Below, piece by piece: positions 1 to 11,482 of a DNA stretch of 64,000 nt (position 1 is its first letter; every line of letters starts with the position of its first letter). The stretch comes from Fremontodendron californicum (lineage: Eukaryota > Streptophyta > Magnoliopsida > Malvales > Malvaceae), in NCBI GenBank assembly GCA_030761205.1, contig JAULJL010000027.1, positions 8,995,001 through 9,059,000 of the forward strand, given 5' to 3'. The notes below the pieces were generated by a model. That model ran no database searches, was not told where the DNA came from, and saw only the letters and a list, made by a program, of their open reading frames with translations. The translations under genes and the position numbers were made by a program.

Positions 1-2000
1 CTTGCAAACTAAATAGATTGCTCGGCCTATGAATAAGTCTATTATTCTTTCTTTGTTGTTAGTTCTCTTTCCCCTCAATTTATTTATTTCTTATTACTAT
101 TATTAACTTGTTGTCAAGGGGATTTTTGTGGGGGTGACGTAGAAGGTGAAGTGTACAAGAATTGTTGACGTGGTGTTAGATGGAGTCGCCGTTAGTATGG
201 AGCAAAAAGTGTTGGATTTGGGATGAAAGACTGATCGGCACCCCTTTACTGGGTTTTAAATCAATCTATAATTATTCTTGGCCCAAAGTGGCGAGAAGAC
301 TAAGAAGCATTGGATTTTTCCTGACAATGGTTCAGTTTGGGATCGAGTAAATCCGAGTGATGCGCGTTAGTGGTGAAGAGAGAGAGGGAGATAAGGGAAT
401 TAAGGGTGAATAGGGCCCAAATACGCTTAAACACAATGAGGATAAAAACGAAAGGCATGGAGGTGAGAAACAACACGATAACAAATATGCTCTATTCACC
501 TATGTTTTGGAACTCGAAAGTAGAGTAATAAATGGTAAAGAAATATAAGGAATAATTACGACTAAAAAATAGAATTCTAAATATAAAATTGCGTAATAGA
601 GTAATGGAATACAATACATTGAGAGGATTTGGGAAAGGATAAAGACATGGTTACATTTAAGGAGATCTAAAGGCCTAATTAAGAGAGAATGCATTGAGGC
701 TGGGTGATGACATGGGAGCATTGCTTTGCTTCTGGAGGAATTCGCATAAAGTGTCGGTGCTTTCGAACTTGTCCTATTTTTTTGTATGGAGAAGGGTCTT
801 ATTTATAGCTGTATTTGGATAAGGAGATTATCCGACCATAACATTATTGTTCGGTTATTGGTGGAGGGAGGATATTCACCGGCTTGAAACAGTCTCATAC
901 AGTAAGAATATGAAGCCAGTGGTGCTAGACGTGACCTCTAAGTGGTCCATTGAAGCATGTATTTGACGGTGAGCTATTGTCTTCTATTCGGGATGCAACT
1001 ATCTACTGCGTGAGTAACTATATTTACGGTTGGTTTCTGGTCACTTCACATTTAATGCTATGAGGAAGCATGAAACATCACAAGTGGCTTGTGAATGAGA
1101 TCTCTAACTATGTTGTTAAAAGATCTAGGTAGGCCCAATAAATCTCTCATCCCTTAGTTAGACATCCAATGGTAGCTCTGAACCTCCAAGCACAACTGAG
1201 AGACGTATAGGAGTAACCAAGATGCCATCAAGTCTTTCTTGACCAACCAAACCACAACTCCCAATAAGTATCCATTGAAATCGTAGGCCTAGACTACGTA
1301 CTTGCTTGAGAAATAGAAGAATTACTGAAACTAGTGGAGGAAAGACAATAAGCGAAGATCCTGGGAGGAATTAGAAAGGAAATGAAAGGAGAATAGGCTT
1401 ATATGACTATCATGGTATCTTGGTGGGTTGAACGGTTGAAGATGGCGTTTTAAAGTGGTTGCCAAGGGTGTTGCTTTGTTCATCTCAGCCGTACGATCAG
1501 CGGTAAGGCCTTGAAGCAATTCTCAATTTTTTGCCCTCTTCTCGATACTTAGTGTTGCTTCAAGGTGATTTCCAGCGGTGTGATACCTCAAGATAGCTCC
1601 CCGATGGCTTATTCAGTGCAGCTATTCGTGGAAGAAATATTCAACGATAGAGGCACTGGAGTGGATATTCATCGGTAAGGAGAAAATTTTCAGCGGTAAA
1701 TACATCCATGTTCCAGTAGGCTTTACTTGGGTCATCCAGTTGACTTTGATTAAACTTTGACTTTGCATGTGACTTGGACTTTGCATGTTGTTGATCACCG
1801 TTGACGTTTGGGCTAATGGTCTTACCGGTGAGAGCGTTTGATTACTTGAAGTTTGCACCGCCTGTGGCTCCTAGTTAGGCATGTCCTTAACATTAGAGCT
1901 CCGGCTATCAGATGGCCTCGTTTCAATTGACATGCTACGATTGAAAAGGGCAAAACAAGCAGGATAGGTAGAACTGGTGTGGGGATAATGCATGAGGTGG
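1..2000. other. Non-coding, repeat-like intergenic DNA, unclassified
   Basis: No supportable gene. The longest open frames are under 80 codons and resemble nothing I recognise. Base composition is less AT-rich than most of the intergenic DNA further on, and short phrases recur (for example variants of GACTTTGCATG around 1745-1790). That suggests the non-coding part of a decayed retroelement, but I see no LTR pair, primer site or protein motif to prove it. Confidence 0.4.
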
Positions 2001-2480
2001 TTAATTGATCATAAAATAACTTAGACTTGAGGGAATTTAAACAAGAAATAATATGGAACTTCCTTTGGAAATTGTGGTCTCGACAGAGACATGTCTCAAA
2101 ATAATGTATTCGGCGGTAGGTAATTGGTTTGTTATGCTACTTGTGCTACGGCTGACATTGCACGGAATAGGGCAACAATGACTACTAGTGATGCTATGGC
2201 CGACAATGACAAAGTAAGTGGAATATGTGATAGAATGATCATAGAGTAATTAACCAATCATATATAACTTAGACTTGAAGGAATTTGGATAAAAGGGATA
2301 AAGGAAAAATGTACTTCCCTGAGAGATTGCGATCTCGACCGAGGCACATCTTGAAATAATGTATCCGATGGTAGATGATTGGATTTACTTCTATCGCTTG
2401 TGCTACAACTAACAATGAGTGAAATAGGGACAACAATAATTGATGGTGATGCTATGGCTATGGCTGGTGAAACATGAGTG
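2001..2480. repeat. Diverged tandem duplication, two units of about 240-250 bp
   Basis: Unit 1 (about 2001-2249) and unit 2 (about 2250-2480) share the same order of phrases: a TTAATTGATCAT or TTAACCAATCAT start, AACTTAGACTTGA, GGAATTT, a GAGATTGCGATCTCGAC-like segment, AATAATGTAT, CTTGTGCTAC, and GATGCTATGG near the end. The units differ at many positions, so the duplication is old. No open frame runs through it. Confidence 0.7.
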
Positions 2481-3270
2481 CTGATGGAGGTCGTATGAAA
2501 GGTGTGTTATGTGGTAGGCTTAGCTAACGATGATAATAGTAGAAGTTGGGTGCAACAATTGGTAAGTCTTTCCCAAGTGTTAGGCACACTATGTGGTCGA
2601 TACAGTTAGTCGCAAGCTAGCTAAAGCCACCTCGTCGCTAGTCTAGGGAAAAGCTGAGGGCGTGCCACCACAGTTGGCTAAAAGGAGCTAGTGTCGTGGG
2701 CCACCGCATCGTCGGGGGTGCAGGTTTGGAAGAGCTGTCGTTTTATTCTTTATACTTATGGAGGGGAGAGAGATTGTCAAGGCTCAAAGTATGGCATTTC
2801 CAAGGGTAAGTAAAATATTTTCGACGGTGGCTTGTCATAGGGTCTTACCGCTGACATTGGTATTAGTGATGGGAGTTTTAAAAATTTGGGTGTTAGGACA
2901 TAATTTGGGCTTGGTTGGTGAGGGCTTAAAACTTATTGGCTATAGGTTTGGACTGGTAAAGGATTTTATCAAATAAAATGGAGAAACTGTGCTGAGCTGA
3001 GGCTTGACACACTTTGGGCTCGGTCAAAATTAGCACATCGCAATTTTGAAATCAACAAACCAAAATCAAATGTTTTGATTAAATGTTCAATTTAGGATCT
3101 AACATTTGGGTTGATTCTCAATTAAGAATCACATATTTTATTTGATCCGAATTAAGACCAAACCTTTTTGGGTTGCTTAAATAAAGATTTCTTTTTACAT
3201 AATTGTCAAATAGTGACACATGGCATCTACACCTGCCATCTTGAAAGTTTGAGGTAAGATTAAACACTAA
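2481..3270. other. Intergenic, nothing recognised
   Basis: No gene, RNA or clear repeat structure seen. A 72-codon frame at 2758-2976 has no recognisable motif and I do not treat it as a gene. Confidence 0.4.
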
Positions 3271-4615
3271 CGTTATATTTGGTTCACTTAATGGAATAGA
3301 GAGAGAATGAAATAATTGTTTGGTAGGAATGAAATAGAAAGAGAATATGTATTGCATAATTTGATTAATAGAGAAATAATATTATTATATTATTTGGTTG
3401 GTTAAAATGGTATTAAAGAATATGTAAGGAATATGTATAAATAACTATTTTGCCCTTGAATTCAATAAATAATATTTTATTTATAAAATTAAATTTATTT
3501 TGTTAATCTCTTATGACTTGTTATTAATATATAAAAAATAATTAAATGTATCATATTTATAAATTATAAAAATATTAAAATTAAAATAATAATATTTAAA
3601 AAACAATTATATTATATTAATATTTAAAAAACATTATTGATATTATTTTATTTTATTATATTCTATTTTTATATAATATTATTTTTATTATAATAAATTA
3701 TATCTAAAAATAAAATTCAAAAATAAAATTTTAAAATAAAATTTACTAAAATGACATTAAAAATATTATATATAATTTATTAAAATAATTTTTTTCATAT
3801 TATATAAACACTAAAAAGAATTCTTAAATTTTCATCTCTTTTCTCTCTCTAGACCCGCTCTCTCTAAAACCTCTCTCTCTCAAGTTCAAGAGTTTCACCC
3901 GAAAAAACTCATAGGAATCCAAAAATAGCCGTATAAGCCCTAAATTCGACCGTCGCCCGCTGCCGACTAAGTCAAAAATATCCTAAATTTCTCCCAAAGC
4001 TTCGTTTAAATCTCTACTTTCTTATTTTCCACTTTGTTTTTCCTAAAACGCACGAAAAATCTTAGATCTATAAAAGTATCCCGCGGCTTTCACCCCATTT
4101 TTGTTGTCATTTACCGTTCCAAATGTCTCCATTTTCTGATATGTTAGTCTTCTTTGTGTCCCCTTTTTTCTCCCCAAATTTAGAGCTTCAAATCCCTTTC
4201 TAACTAAACTAACCCAAAACGTAGGGAGAGAATTTATTTATTTATTTAAGATTTATTTATTTTTTGGTATTTGATATGTTTCTATGAGTGAAAGCGAAGA
4301 AATAGTGCTTTTTTTTTTTGCTCAAATTTGGGTTTTTCTAGTGGCTTTCTCTTTCCTAAAGGCTAGTCATAAATGAAATTCAACAAAAATTTAGAAAGGT
4401 AAATTAGAATTTTTTTGATTTTATTCGGTAGTGGAAGGATAATCAAATAATAGCCATTCTTAAATGGTAGCCAAAAATTACTATTAAGTGAATTGGTGAA
4501 ATAGCTAATTCAACCGAATGGCTATTATGTGAATACTGGTGAACCAAACTGAGAAATAGAAATAAAGTTTGGAATAGACCTGAATTCGATGAACATCCAA
4601 CCAAACGTGCTATAA
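3270..4615. repeat. Possible degraded TIR element, AT-rich interior
   Basis: The left end reads ACGTTATATTTGGTTCAC and the right end, read on the minus strand, TTATAGCACGTTTGGTTGG. Both sides also carry GGAATAG-type phrases, a pattern common at the ends of plant DNA transposons and MITEs. The interior is extremely AT-rich with no coding capacity. I could not define a target duplication, so the boundaries are approximate and two unrelated repeats remain possible. Confidence 0.3.
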
Positions 4616-4867
4616 GAACATCTTGAATATTAGAGCTAGTCGTATGCAAATATGGGCTATGCCTAGGCTCAAACCTTCAGAAATCAAACCCAAGGATCAA
4701 TTAAGCTTTGGGACTCAAACTTCAAAAACCGAATTTAATAAACAACCAATGATTTTAGTAGGATTCCCAAATTTTCCTATCCCAAATTATCATCCTTTTA
4801 TTTCACTTGATTCGAAGACCTACAGAAATTTTGAAATAAAAAAAGGGAGACAACCCAACAAATAAAT

Positions 4868-4872
4868 AAAAT
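4868..4872. repeat. Target site duplication TAAAA (left)
   Basis: The five bases before the left LTR are TAAAA, repeated exactly at 10242-10246 after the right LTR. Five-base duplications are standard for Ty3/gypsy integrase. Confidence 0.85.
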
Positions 4873-5208
4873 GATACAGGCTCAATTTAGAAGTTCTATA
4901 CACTGCGTTTTGGTTTACTTAGCTAAATAATGTTGCACAGTCGTTTTGGCCAGTAACGGTCATTTTGGTATTTTGTTATTTCTTTTATTCAGTTTGTTAT
5001 CTGGCAGGTGTGAATTCTGTAACTGATTACAATTAGGTGGAATTCCCATTATCTGAGCAGTGAGAAATATACAACAGATTCTCCTACCTCATTCCTCTCG
5101 TGTTCTCTCTTCTCTCTTTCTAGATAATTCTTATCTTTTCTATTCTCTTTCTGTTCTAATTCATTGTGAATATTACTCTGTTTCTGCTGTGTGATTTAGG
5201 GTGCACCA
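4873..5208 (+). repeat. 5' LTR of the gypsy element
   Basis: 336 bp, starts TGATACAGG and ends GTGCACCA. It matches 9903-10241 almost base for base. A TC-rich tract lies in the second half. I see no strong TATA box. Confidence 0.93.
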
Positions 5209-5211
5209 TTT

Positions 5212-5223
5212 TGGTATCAGAGC
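5212..5223 (+). other. Primer binding site, initiator methionine tRNA
   Basis: TGGTATCAGAGC, four bases after the 5' LTR, is complementary to the 3' end of plant initiator Met tRNA, the usual minus-strand primer of plant LTR retrotransposons. Confidence 0.9.
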
Positions 5224-5239
5224 CTGTCAATCAGGGGCC

Positions 5240-6754
5240 ATGGCTAATGGAACTACAACACGATTACAGAAGGATGTGAATCAGACTCAACAAGATCTCT
5301 CGAAGCTTCAGGTCGAGATGCAACAATATGATCGAAAACTGGATGATCGATTGGAGAGCTTCAGGGCTGAAATGAAACTAAAATTTAAGCAGCTTTTTGA
5401 GCTGCTTACTGGGAAAGGAGGCACCACAGTTGGTAAGGGAATTTTGGGAGAGTCTCCTTCTTCTAGTATGGCAATCGTGAGTGAATCCGTGAAGATTCCT
5501 GATCAGGACGACACTAGGTTGATGATTTCACCTGCGAAAACCTTGCAGTGTGATGAATATCCTCGCAGACCATACAAATGGGATTGTCCAAGGTTTGCGG
5601 GTGAAGATTTCAAAGGATGGTTGCTGAAGATGGATCAATATTTTGAAGCTGAAAAGGTTCCGGAGGTTGCTAAAATCCGAACAGTTATGCTCACCTTAGA
5701 GGGAAAAGCATTACAGTGGCATCAATACTATGCCAAAAGTCAGGGAGGTTTTGAACAACTACAATGGTCAGTGTATCTGACTGCTATGAAGGAAAGGTTT
5801 GCTTCTGAGGAGTATGACGATCCCATGTCTGAGCTTGTGGCGCTTAAGCATAGTGGGAATGTTAATCAGTTTCATGAGAGCTTCTTAGGTATACTCAATC
5901 TTCTCCAATTGTCTGATTCCTATGCCCTGAGTATTTTCATTTGTAATCTGAAATTTGATATCTCACAAACTGTTAAACTGTTTCGACCAAAAAATTTGAA
6001 TGAAGCTCTTCACTTAGCTAAACAGATTGAATCTATTTTGTATCCAAACATCAAGAAATCCACATCAGTACCTTCATCTTCACCTCGACCCCAACCCTTT
6101 TCACATACATATATTAATTCCAACCCTCATTGGAAACCTAATATACTACCTCCGTTATTACCAACTCCCAAAGCTCCTCCCAACCCCAACTTGTTAAGCT
6201 TGAACAATACTAAGCCTTATACCTCCAGTGTTGGAAGAGTTACTAATTTTAGTAATTCAAGAAACTCTGGGAAAGGTCCATCAGCCACTGAGATTGAGGA
6301 TAGGAAGAAAAAAGGTCTTTGCTATTGGTGTGGGATTAAATATTTCCCTGGTCATAGATGCATGAAATCTCAGTTGTATCAAATTCTGCTTGAAGGTTAT
6401 GAAGAAGAGGGTGAACTTGAAGTATTTTCAGATTGTCTTGACAGTCCTGAGTTATTGGTGAATGAGGGGGACGGTGGTGAAGCACCAGTGCTTTTAGTTC
6501 ATGCCATGTTTGGTATGGCAGGTTTTCAAACCATGCGAATTGAAAGAGAGATTAACAAGAAGCGTTTCATCATGTTAATTGACTCAGGCAGCACCCACAA
6601 TTTTGTGGACAGTAATGTGGTGAAAGCATTGCGATTACCTGTATGGCAAGCTCGCAGGATGCACGTGACCATTGCCGATGAAGACAATCTTTCGACGTTG
6701 AAAAAATTCCAAGGAAGTCCACTGGTCTGCACAAGGGGTCACTTTCTCCACTGA
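5240..6754 (+). pseudogene. gag-protease part of the gypsy polyprotein
   Basis: Open from the first ATG after the primer site (5240) to a TGA at 6754, about 504 residues. An upstream coiled-coil-like stretch rich in Gln, Leu and Lys precedes the gag core, which has the plant gypsy signature around PKFAGEDF-type and LEGKALQWHQ segments. A zinc knuckle variant with CYWCGIKYFPGHRC spacing follows near residue 370. The aspartic protease active site is seen as LIDSGSTHNFVD near residue 445. A frameshift near 6725-6755 ends the frame early; protease continues in another frame at 6759. In an intact element gag, protease and pol form one polyprotein processed inside a cytoplasmic particle. Confidence 0.9.
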
Positions 6755-6758
6755 GTTC

Positions 6759-8614
6759 ATGGTCTTACCCCTAAAAGGTTGTGATATAGTTTTGGGGGTT
6801 CAGTGGTTATCTTTCTTAGAACCTATTATATGGGACTTTGCTGAATTGACAATGCAATTTCAGAAGGATTCTAGATGGTGGATGTTGCAAGGTATACGGC
6901 CTGGCTCAGTTCAAGTTATGACTGCCAAGGAGTCTTCCAAACTCCTATTACCATTGGTAACTGGAGTAGGCCCTTCTCCTTGTGTCTACATGCTGACTGC
7001 TAATGTTCCACCTCATTTGTCTAACATCCTAGACTCTACTGATACAAACTCCAATTCCAGTATCGCCCTGCAACAATTGTTACAGGAATTTCAGGAACTA
7101 TTTGAAGAACCTATAGGCTTACCAACCTGCAGGATGCAAGATCATCGAATTCCTTTATCTGATGAGACTAAGACAGTGAGGATTCGACCATACCGATATC
7201 TTGCAATACAGAAGACTGAGCTTGAAAGGATGCTAAAGGAGATGAAGGACACTGGTCTTATTAGAGACAGTAATAGTTCTTTTGCCTCTCCAATAGTCAT
7301 GGTTAACAAAATAAAATGGCTCTTGGAGGCTTTGTGTCGATTACAGACAACTTAATTAGCTCACAATCAAGGACAAGTTTGCAATTCCTTTGGTGGAAGA
7401 ATTATTGGATGAGTTAGTACATGCAGCCTATTTTTCTAAATTGGATCTTAGGTCTGGTTACCATCAAATTAGAATGTGGGAAGGAGATGTCCACAAGACA
7501 GCATTTAGATCACATGAGGGCCACTACGAGTTCATGGTTATGCCCTTTGGTCTCACGAATGCTCCTTCAACCTTCCAAGGCTTGATGAACTTCCTTTTCA
7601 AACCACTTCTCAGGAACTTTGTGTTGGTCTTCTTTGATGACATTTTAGTGTACTCTGTTGATTGGGAGACACACTTGATTCATCTTCGAAAAGTTTTTGA
7701 GGTTCTCAAGGATAACAAACTGTTTGTGAAGCTCAGTAAGTGTTCATTTGGGGCCACAGAAGTTGATTACTTGGGGCATATTATTTCGAGGAAAAGCTTA
7801 GCAATGGGTTATGGTAAAATTCGGTGTATGTTGGAGTGGCCAGTACCCAAGTCTCTTAAGGAACTTCGTGGATTCTTAGGACTGACTGGATATTACTGTA
7901 AGTTTATCAAGGGGTATAGGATTATCGCTAGACTGACCTTCTTAAGAAAGATACATGGAAATGGGAGGACAAGGCTCTTCAAGCCTTTGATCAATTGAAG
8001 ATTGCTATGACTACAGCCCATGTGCTTGCACTTCCTGTTTTTCTGCAGAATTTGTGGTGGAAACGGATGCTTCTGGAACTGGTGTAGGTGCTCTTCTTAC
8101 ACAAAACAATCGACCCCTTACTTATTTTAGCAGGGCATTAGCTCCCATACATCAGGTGCTCTCTATCTACGAGAAGGAGATGCTCGCTGTACTCTTGGCT
8201 GTTAAAATGTGGAATGCATATCTAGTGGGAAGGCACTTCAAGATCAGGACTGATCATCAAAGCTTGAAGTTTTTGTTGGATCAACAAGCCACCACCCCTG
8301 CTCAGTAGCTTTGGGTCACTAAAATGATGGGCTATGATTATGAAGTTTGCTATCGGAAGGGATCCACCAATCAGGTAGCTGATATGCTATCCAGGAAGCA
8401 TGATGGTCCATCTCCTGAGTTTATGACTATGTCAGCAATGGGCACTGACTTGCTGCAACGCATCAAAGATTCTTGGCAAATTGATGCAAAGCTACAGAAG
8501 CTCATTACTGAACTAGAGACTTGCCCGGACCTGCACTCTAAATATAGTTGGGATGGTCAGCAACTAAGGAGGAAGGGTAAATTGATTGTGGGCGATCAAA
8601 CTAGTTTGAAATAG
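6759..8614 (+). pseudogene. Reverse transcriptase and RNase H of the gypsy element, fragmented
   Basis: Pieces in successive frames. 6759-7355 is the protease C-terminus (DIVLGVQWL) plus the start of RT. 7390-7998 is the RT palm, with FSKLDLRSGYHQIRM, MPFGLTNAPSTFQ and the catalytic FFDDILVYS in place of the commoner YVDD-type box. 8054-8614 is RNase H, with VETDASGTGVGALL, SIYEKEMLA and RTDHQSLKFLL. Frameshifts lie near 7310-7390 and 7930-8000. TAG stops at 8306-8308 and 8612-8614 are in-frame nonsense codons, since the reading continues in the same frame after each. The catalytic aspartates remain but no continuous enzyme can be made. Confidence 0.9.
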
Positions 8615-9872
8615 GAATTATTGTCCTACTTTCATGGAGGTCCCACTGGTGGACATTCGGGTGCTCATACTACAACCAATTGAATTGTTGGGATTTTGTA
8701 TTGGAAAGGTATGAGAAAAGAGGCTAGAAAGATGGTGAGGGAATGTCAGATTTGTCAACAATGTAAGTATGATAATTCAGCTTCTCCAGGGTTGTTACAG
8801 CCTCTGCCCATTCCTGACAGAGCTTGGTCTGATGTGAGTATGGATTTTGTTGAGGGATTACCTAGATCCGCAGGGAAGAATGTCATATTGGTAGTTGTTG
8901 ATCGATTTACCAAGTATGCTCACTTTGTGGCATTAGCTCATCCTTTTACTGCCATGACTGTGGCTCAGGAATTTATGAACAATATTTTCAAGTTGCATGG
9001 CATGCCCACCAGCATTGTTTATGATAGAGACAAGATTTTCCTGAGTACCTTTTGGAAGGAGTTGTTCAAGAAGTTTGGTACTTCATTGAAGTTATCCACT
9101 TCTCACCATCCCCAAACCGATGGGCAAACTGAAGTGGTGAATCGGTGCCTTGAAGCCTATCTCCGATGTATGACAGGTGAGAAGCCAAAAAGAATGGAGT
9201 CTTTGGCTGGCCTTGGCAGAGTGGTGGTATAATACCTCCTCCCACTCTGCAATACATACAACTCCTTATGAGGCTCTTTATGGACAATCTCCTCCAGTCC
9301 ATCTTCCCTACTTAGCGGGTGAATCCTTAGTAGCATCAGTTGACAGAAGTTTACAGCAGAGGGAAGCAGCGCTTAAAATGCTCAAATTCTATCTGAAGCG
9401 CGCTCAAGATCGGATGAAGAATTTGGCTGATAAGAAACGCAGTGAGAGGGTATTTGAAGTTGGTGACTTGGTTTATTTGAAACTCCAACCCTACAGACAA
9501 CAGTCGATTCATCGAAGAAGCTGTCAGAAGTTATCTCCAAAGTACTTTGGGCCTTTTCCTATATTGGAGAAAATAGGTAAGGTGGCTTACAAGTTACAAT
9601 TGCCACCAGGGTCTAGAGTGCACCCAACTTTTCATGTGTCACAGTTGAAGAAACATATTGGCAACATTCTTTTTCATCCCCAGTTACCAATTCTGGGCAC
9701 TGATGGTACTATGGTGAAAGAACCAGCTAAGATTTTGGACAGGCGTATGGTTAACAGGGGTAATCGAGCTGTGACTGAAGTCTTGGTACAATGGACTAAT
9801 ACTTTTCCTGAAGATGCTTCCTGGGAGCTTCTACATGACTTGCAGCAAAGGTTTCCTGCCTTTAATCCTTGA
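8615..9872 (+). pseudogene. Integrase with chromodomain of the gypsy element, broken
   Basis: The zinc-binding part retains its His and Cys pairs (GGHSG and ECQICQQC), but a TGA near 8681 interrupts it. The DDE core runs in 8696-9232 (SMDFVEGLP, VVDRFTKYAHF, YDRD, and SHHPQTDGQTE with the catalytic Glu just after), then shifts frame near 9177. The remainder is 9177-9872, with ALYGQSPP, VGDLVYLKLQPYR and HPTFHVSQLKKH. The C-terminal segment with VLVQWTNTFPEDASWE matches the chromodomain-like tail that steers chromoviruses to particular chromatin. It ends with TGA at 9872, just before the polypurine tract. Confidence 0.9.
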
Positions 9873-9890
9873 GGACAAGGATTCTCTGCA

Positions 9891-9902
9891 CAGGGGGGGT
9901 GT
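9891..9902 (+). other. Polypurine tract before the 3' LTR
   Basis: A CAGGGGGGGTGT run directly abuts the TG of the 3' LTR, the position expected for the plus-strand primer. Confidence 0.8.
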
Positions 9903-10241
9903 TGATACAGGCTCAATTTAGAAGTTCTATACACTGCGTTTTGGTTTACTTAGCTAAATAATGTTGCACAGTCGTTTTGGCCAGTAACGGTCATTTTGGT
10001 ATTTTGTTATTTCTTTTATTCAGTTTGTTATCTAGCAGGTGTGAATTCTGTAACTGATTACAAATAGGTGGAATTCCCATTATCTGAGCAGTGAGAAATA
10101 TACAACAGATTCTCCTACCTCATTCCTCTTGTGTTCTCTCTTCTCTCTCTTTCTAGATAATTCTTATCTTTTCTATTCTCTTTCTGTTCTAATTCATTGT
10201 GAATATTACTCTGTTTCTGTTGTGTGATTTAGGGTGCACCA
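9903..10241 (+). repeat. 3' LTR of the gypsy element
   Basis: 339 bp, nearly identical to 4873-5208. Differences seen by eye are a 1-bp and a 2-bp indel and about four substitutions. It is followed by TAAAA, the right copy of the target duplication. Confidence 0.93.
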
Positions 10242-10246
10242 TAAAA

Positions 10247-11030
10247 ATTCAAGAAGTAAGAAGCTGATAAATCCAAAGTTTGAATTAGAAGGCAGAGGAG
10301 CGGCGAATTGTGGCACAACTGAAGCACGAAGGTGGAAACCAGGTAATAAGGGAGTCTCAGCAATGAAAAACATAAATTAAAATAAAAAAGAGGGAAAAGG
10401 TACAAAGGGATTTCCAATCTAGAGAGAATTTGCTAGAGAGTAAAAGAGAAGATTTGAGCAATTCGCTTCTATATTTTTTCTAGAGAGAAGAGGGAGAGAA
10501 TTTGCTAGAGAGTAGAGGCTATTAACTGCTCGGGTTATTCGCTCCTATATTTTTTCTATAAAAAAACTCTTATTTGAGCAATTCTTATTTTTTTATATAG
10601 TTTGGGGATGAAAGGTTCAAATCTTGCTTTTTTTAGCAAAGAAGTATCATCAATCATTTAATCCAAGGTTCGAGTGCAATTCTGAAAACTTTTTTTTATT
10701 TTATTTTAGATTAAATAAAATGTTTGATTTTTAACTCTAATAACTCTAAATAGTTTTAAACCTGTGCTTAGCACGGGATAATCATTGTTAGTAGTTTATG
10801 AGGTAATTATTGTTTGAAATTTTTTATAAGATAATCATTATGATAGGGTTAAAAGAGAACTAAACCAAATATGAATTGTAAAGTAAAAATAATAAACTTC
10901 AAAGTATTACTTTGATAAATTAAGGTTATATAATCAAATATAATTTACTTAAATTTCTATTGAATGCATAGTATTTACGAATGAAAATAATTAATTGTAA
11001 TTAATTTGGTCTTCTAATACCAAAATTTAA
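10247..11030. other. AT-rich intergenic DNA with a short internal repeat
   Basis: No gene recognised. GAGAGAATTTGCTAGAGAGTA and a following TTCGCT.CTATATTTTTTCTA phrase occur twice within 10425-10560, a short local duplication. The rest is AT-rich filler. Confidence 0.4.
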
Positions 11031-11482
11031 AGTTTCCCTTATGACTTTTTTATAAGAGGCAAGAAATTAGATGTTTAATTTAAAAATAAATATAATTAAT
11101 TTAGACAAAATAAATTATTTTTAAAATTAAAATGCATCAAATGAAATAAATTATATTTATTAGAGGACACCTTGCGATTTTTTAAGATCGTTCACATGTG
11201 AATAATATAGACTATACACATTGGACAATTTTTTTTTTTTTACCAAAGGCTTTGGCTTTTATATAAAATATAAGATTTAAAAATTTGCCTTATAACTTAT
11301 TTATAAAAGGCAAGAAATTGGATGTTTAATTTAAAAATAAATATAATTAATTTAATCAAAATAAATTATTTTTAAAATTAAAAATACATCAAATAAAATA
11401 AATTATATTTATTAGATGACACCTAACGATTTTTTAAGATCGTTCACATGTCAATAATATTGACTATACACATTGGACAGTT
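11031..11482. repeat. Tandem duplication of about 250 bp, second unit split by a transposon
   Basis: Unit 1 (11031-11282) and unit 2 (from 11283) share CAAGAAATT.GATGTTTAA, a CAAAATAAATTATTTTTAAA stretch, CGATTTTTTAAGATCGTTCA and ACTATACACATTGGACA. The end of unit 2 resumes at 13174, where TTGGACAATT, TTTTTTACCAAA and TATAAGATTTAAA match unit 1. The 1.7-kb fold-back element therefore landed inside unit 2. Confidence 0.75.

Larger units (their letters stand above)
4873..10241 (+). mobile_element. Ty3/gypsy chromovirus LTR retrotransposon, complete but coding-defective
   Basis: A 5.37-kb element bounded by LTRs that start TG and end CA, with TAAAA target duplications, an initiator-Met tRNA primer site after the left LTR and a G-rich polypurine tract before the right LTR. 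Domain order is gag with zinc knuckle, protease, reverse transcriptase, RNase H, integrase and a C-terminal chromodomain-like segment; integrase after RT defines Ty3/gypsy and the chromodomain marks a chromovirus. Short LTRs and small size fit the Reina group, which is inference. The reading frame is broken at least seven times, so this copy cannot make its own enzymes, yet the LTRs differ by only about four substitutions and two small indels. Confidence 0.95.

Noticed and set aside
4623..4865. 80-codon frame before the first gypsy element
   Set aside because: No recognised motif, low complexity at the end, and no continuation after the insertion at 10242.
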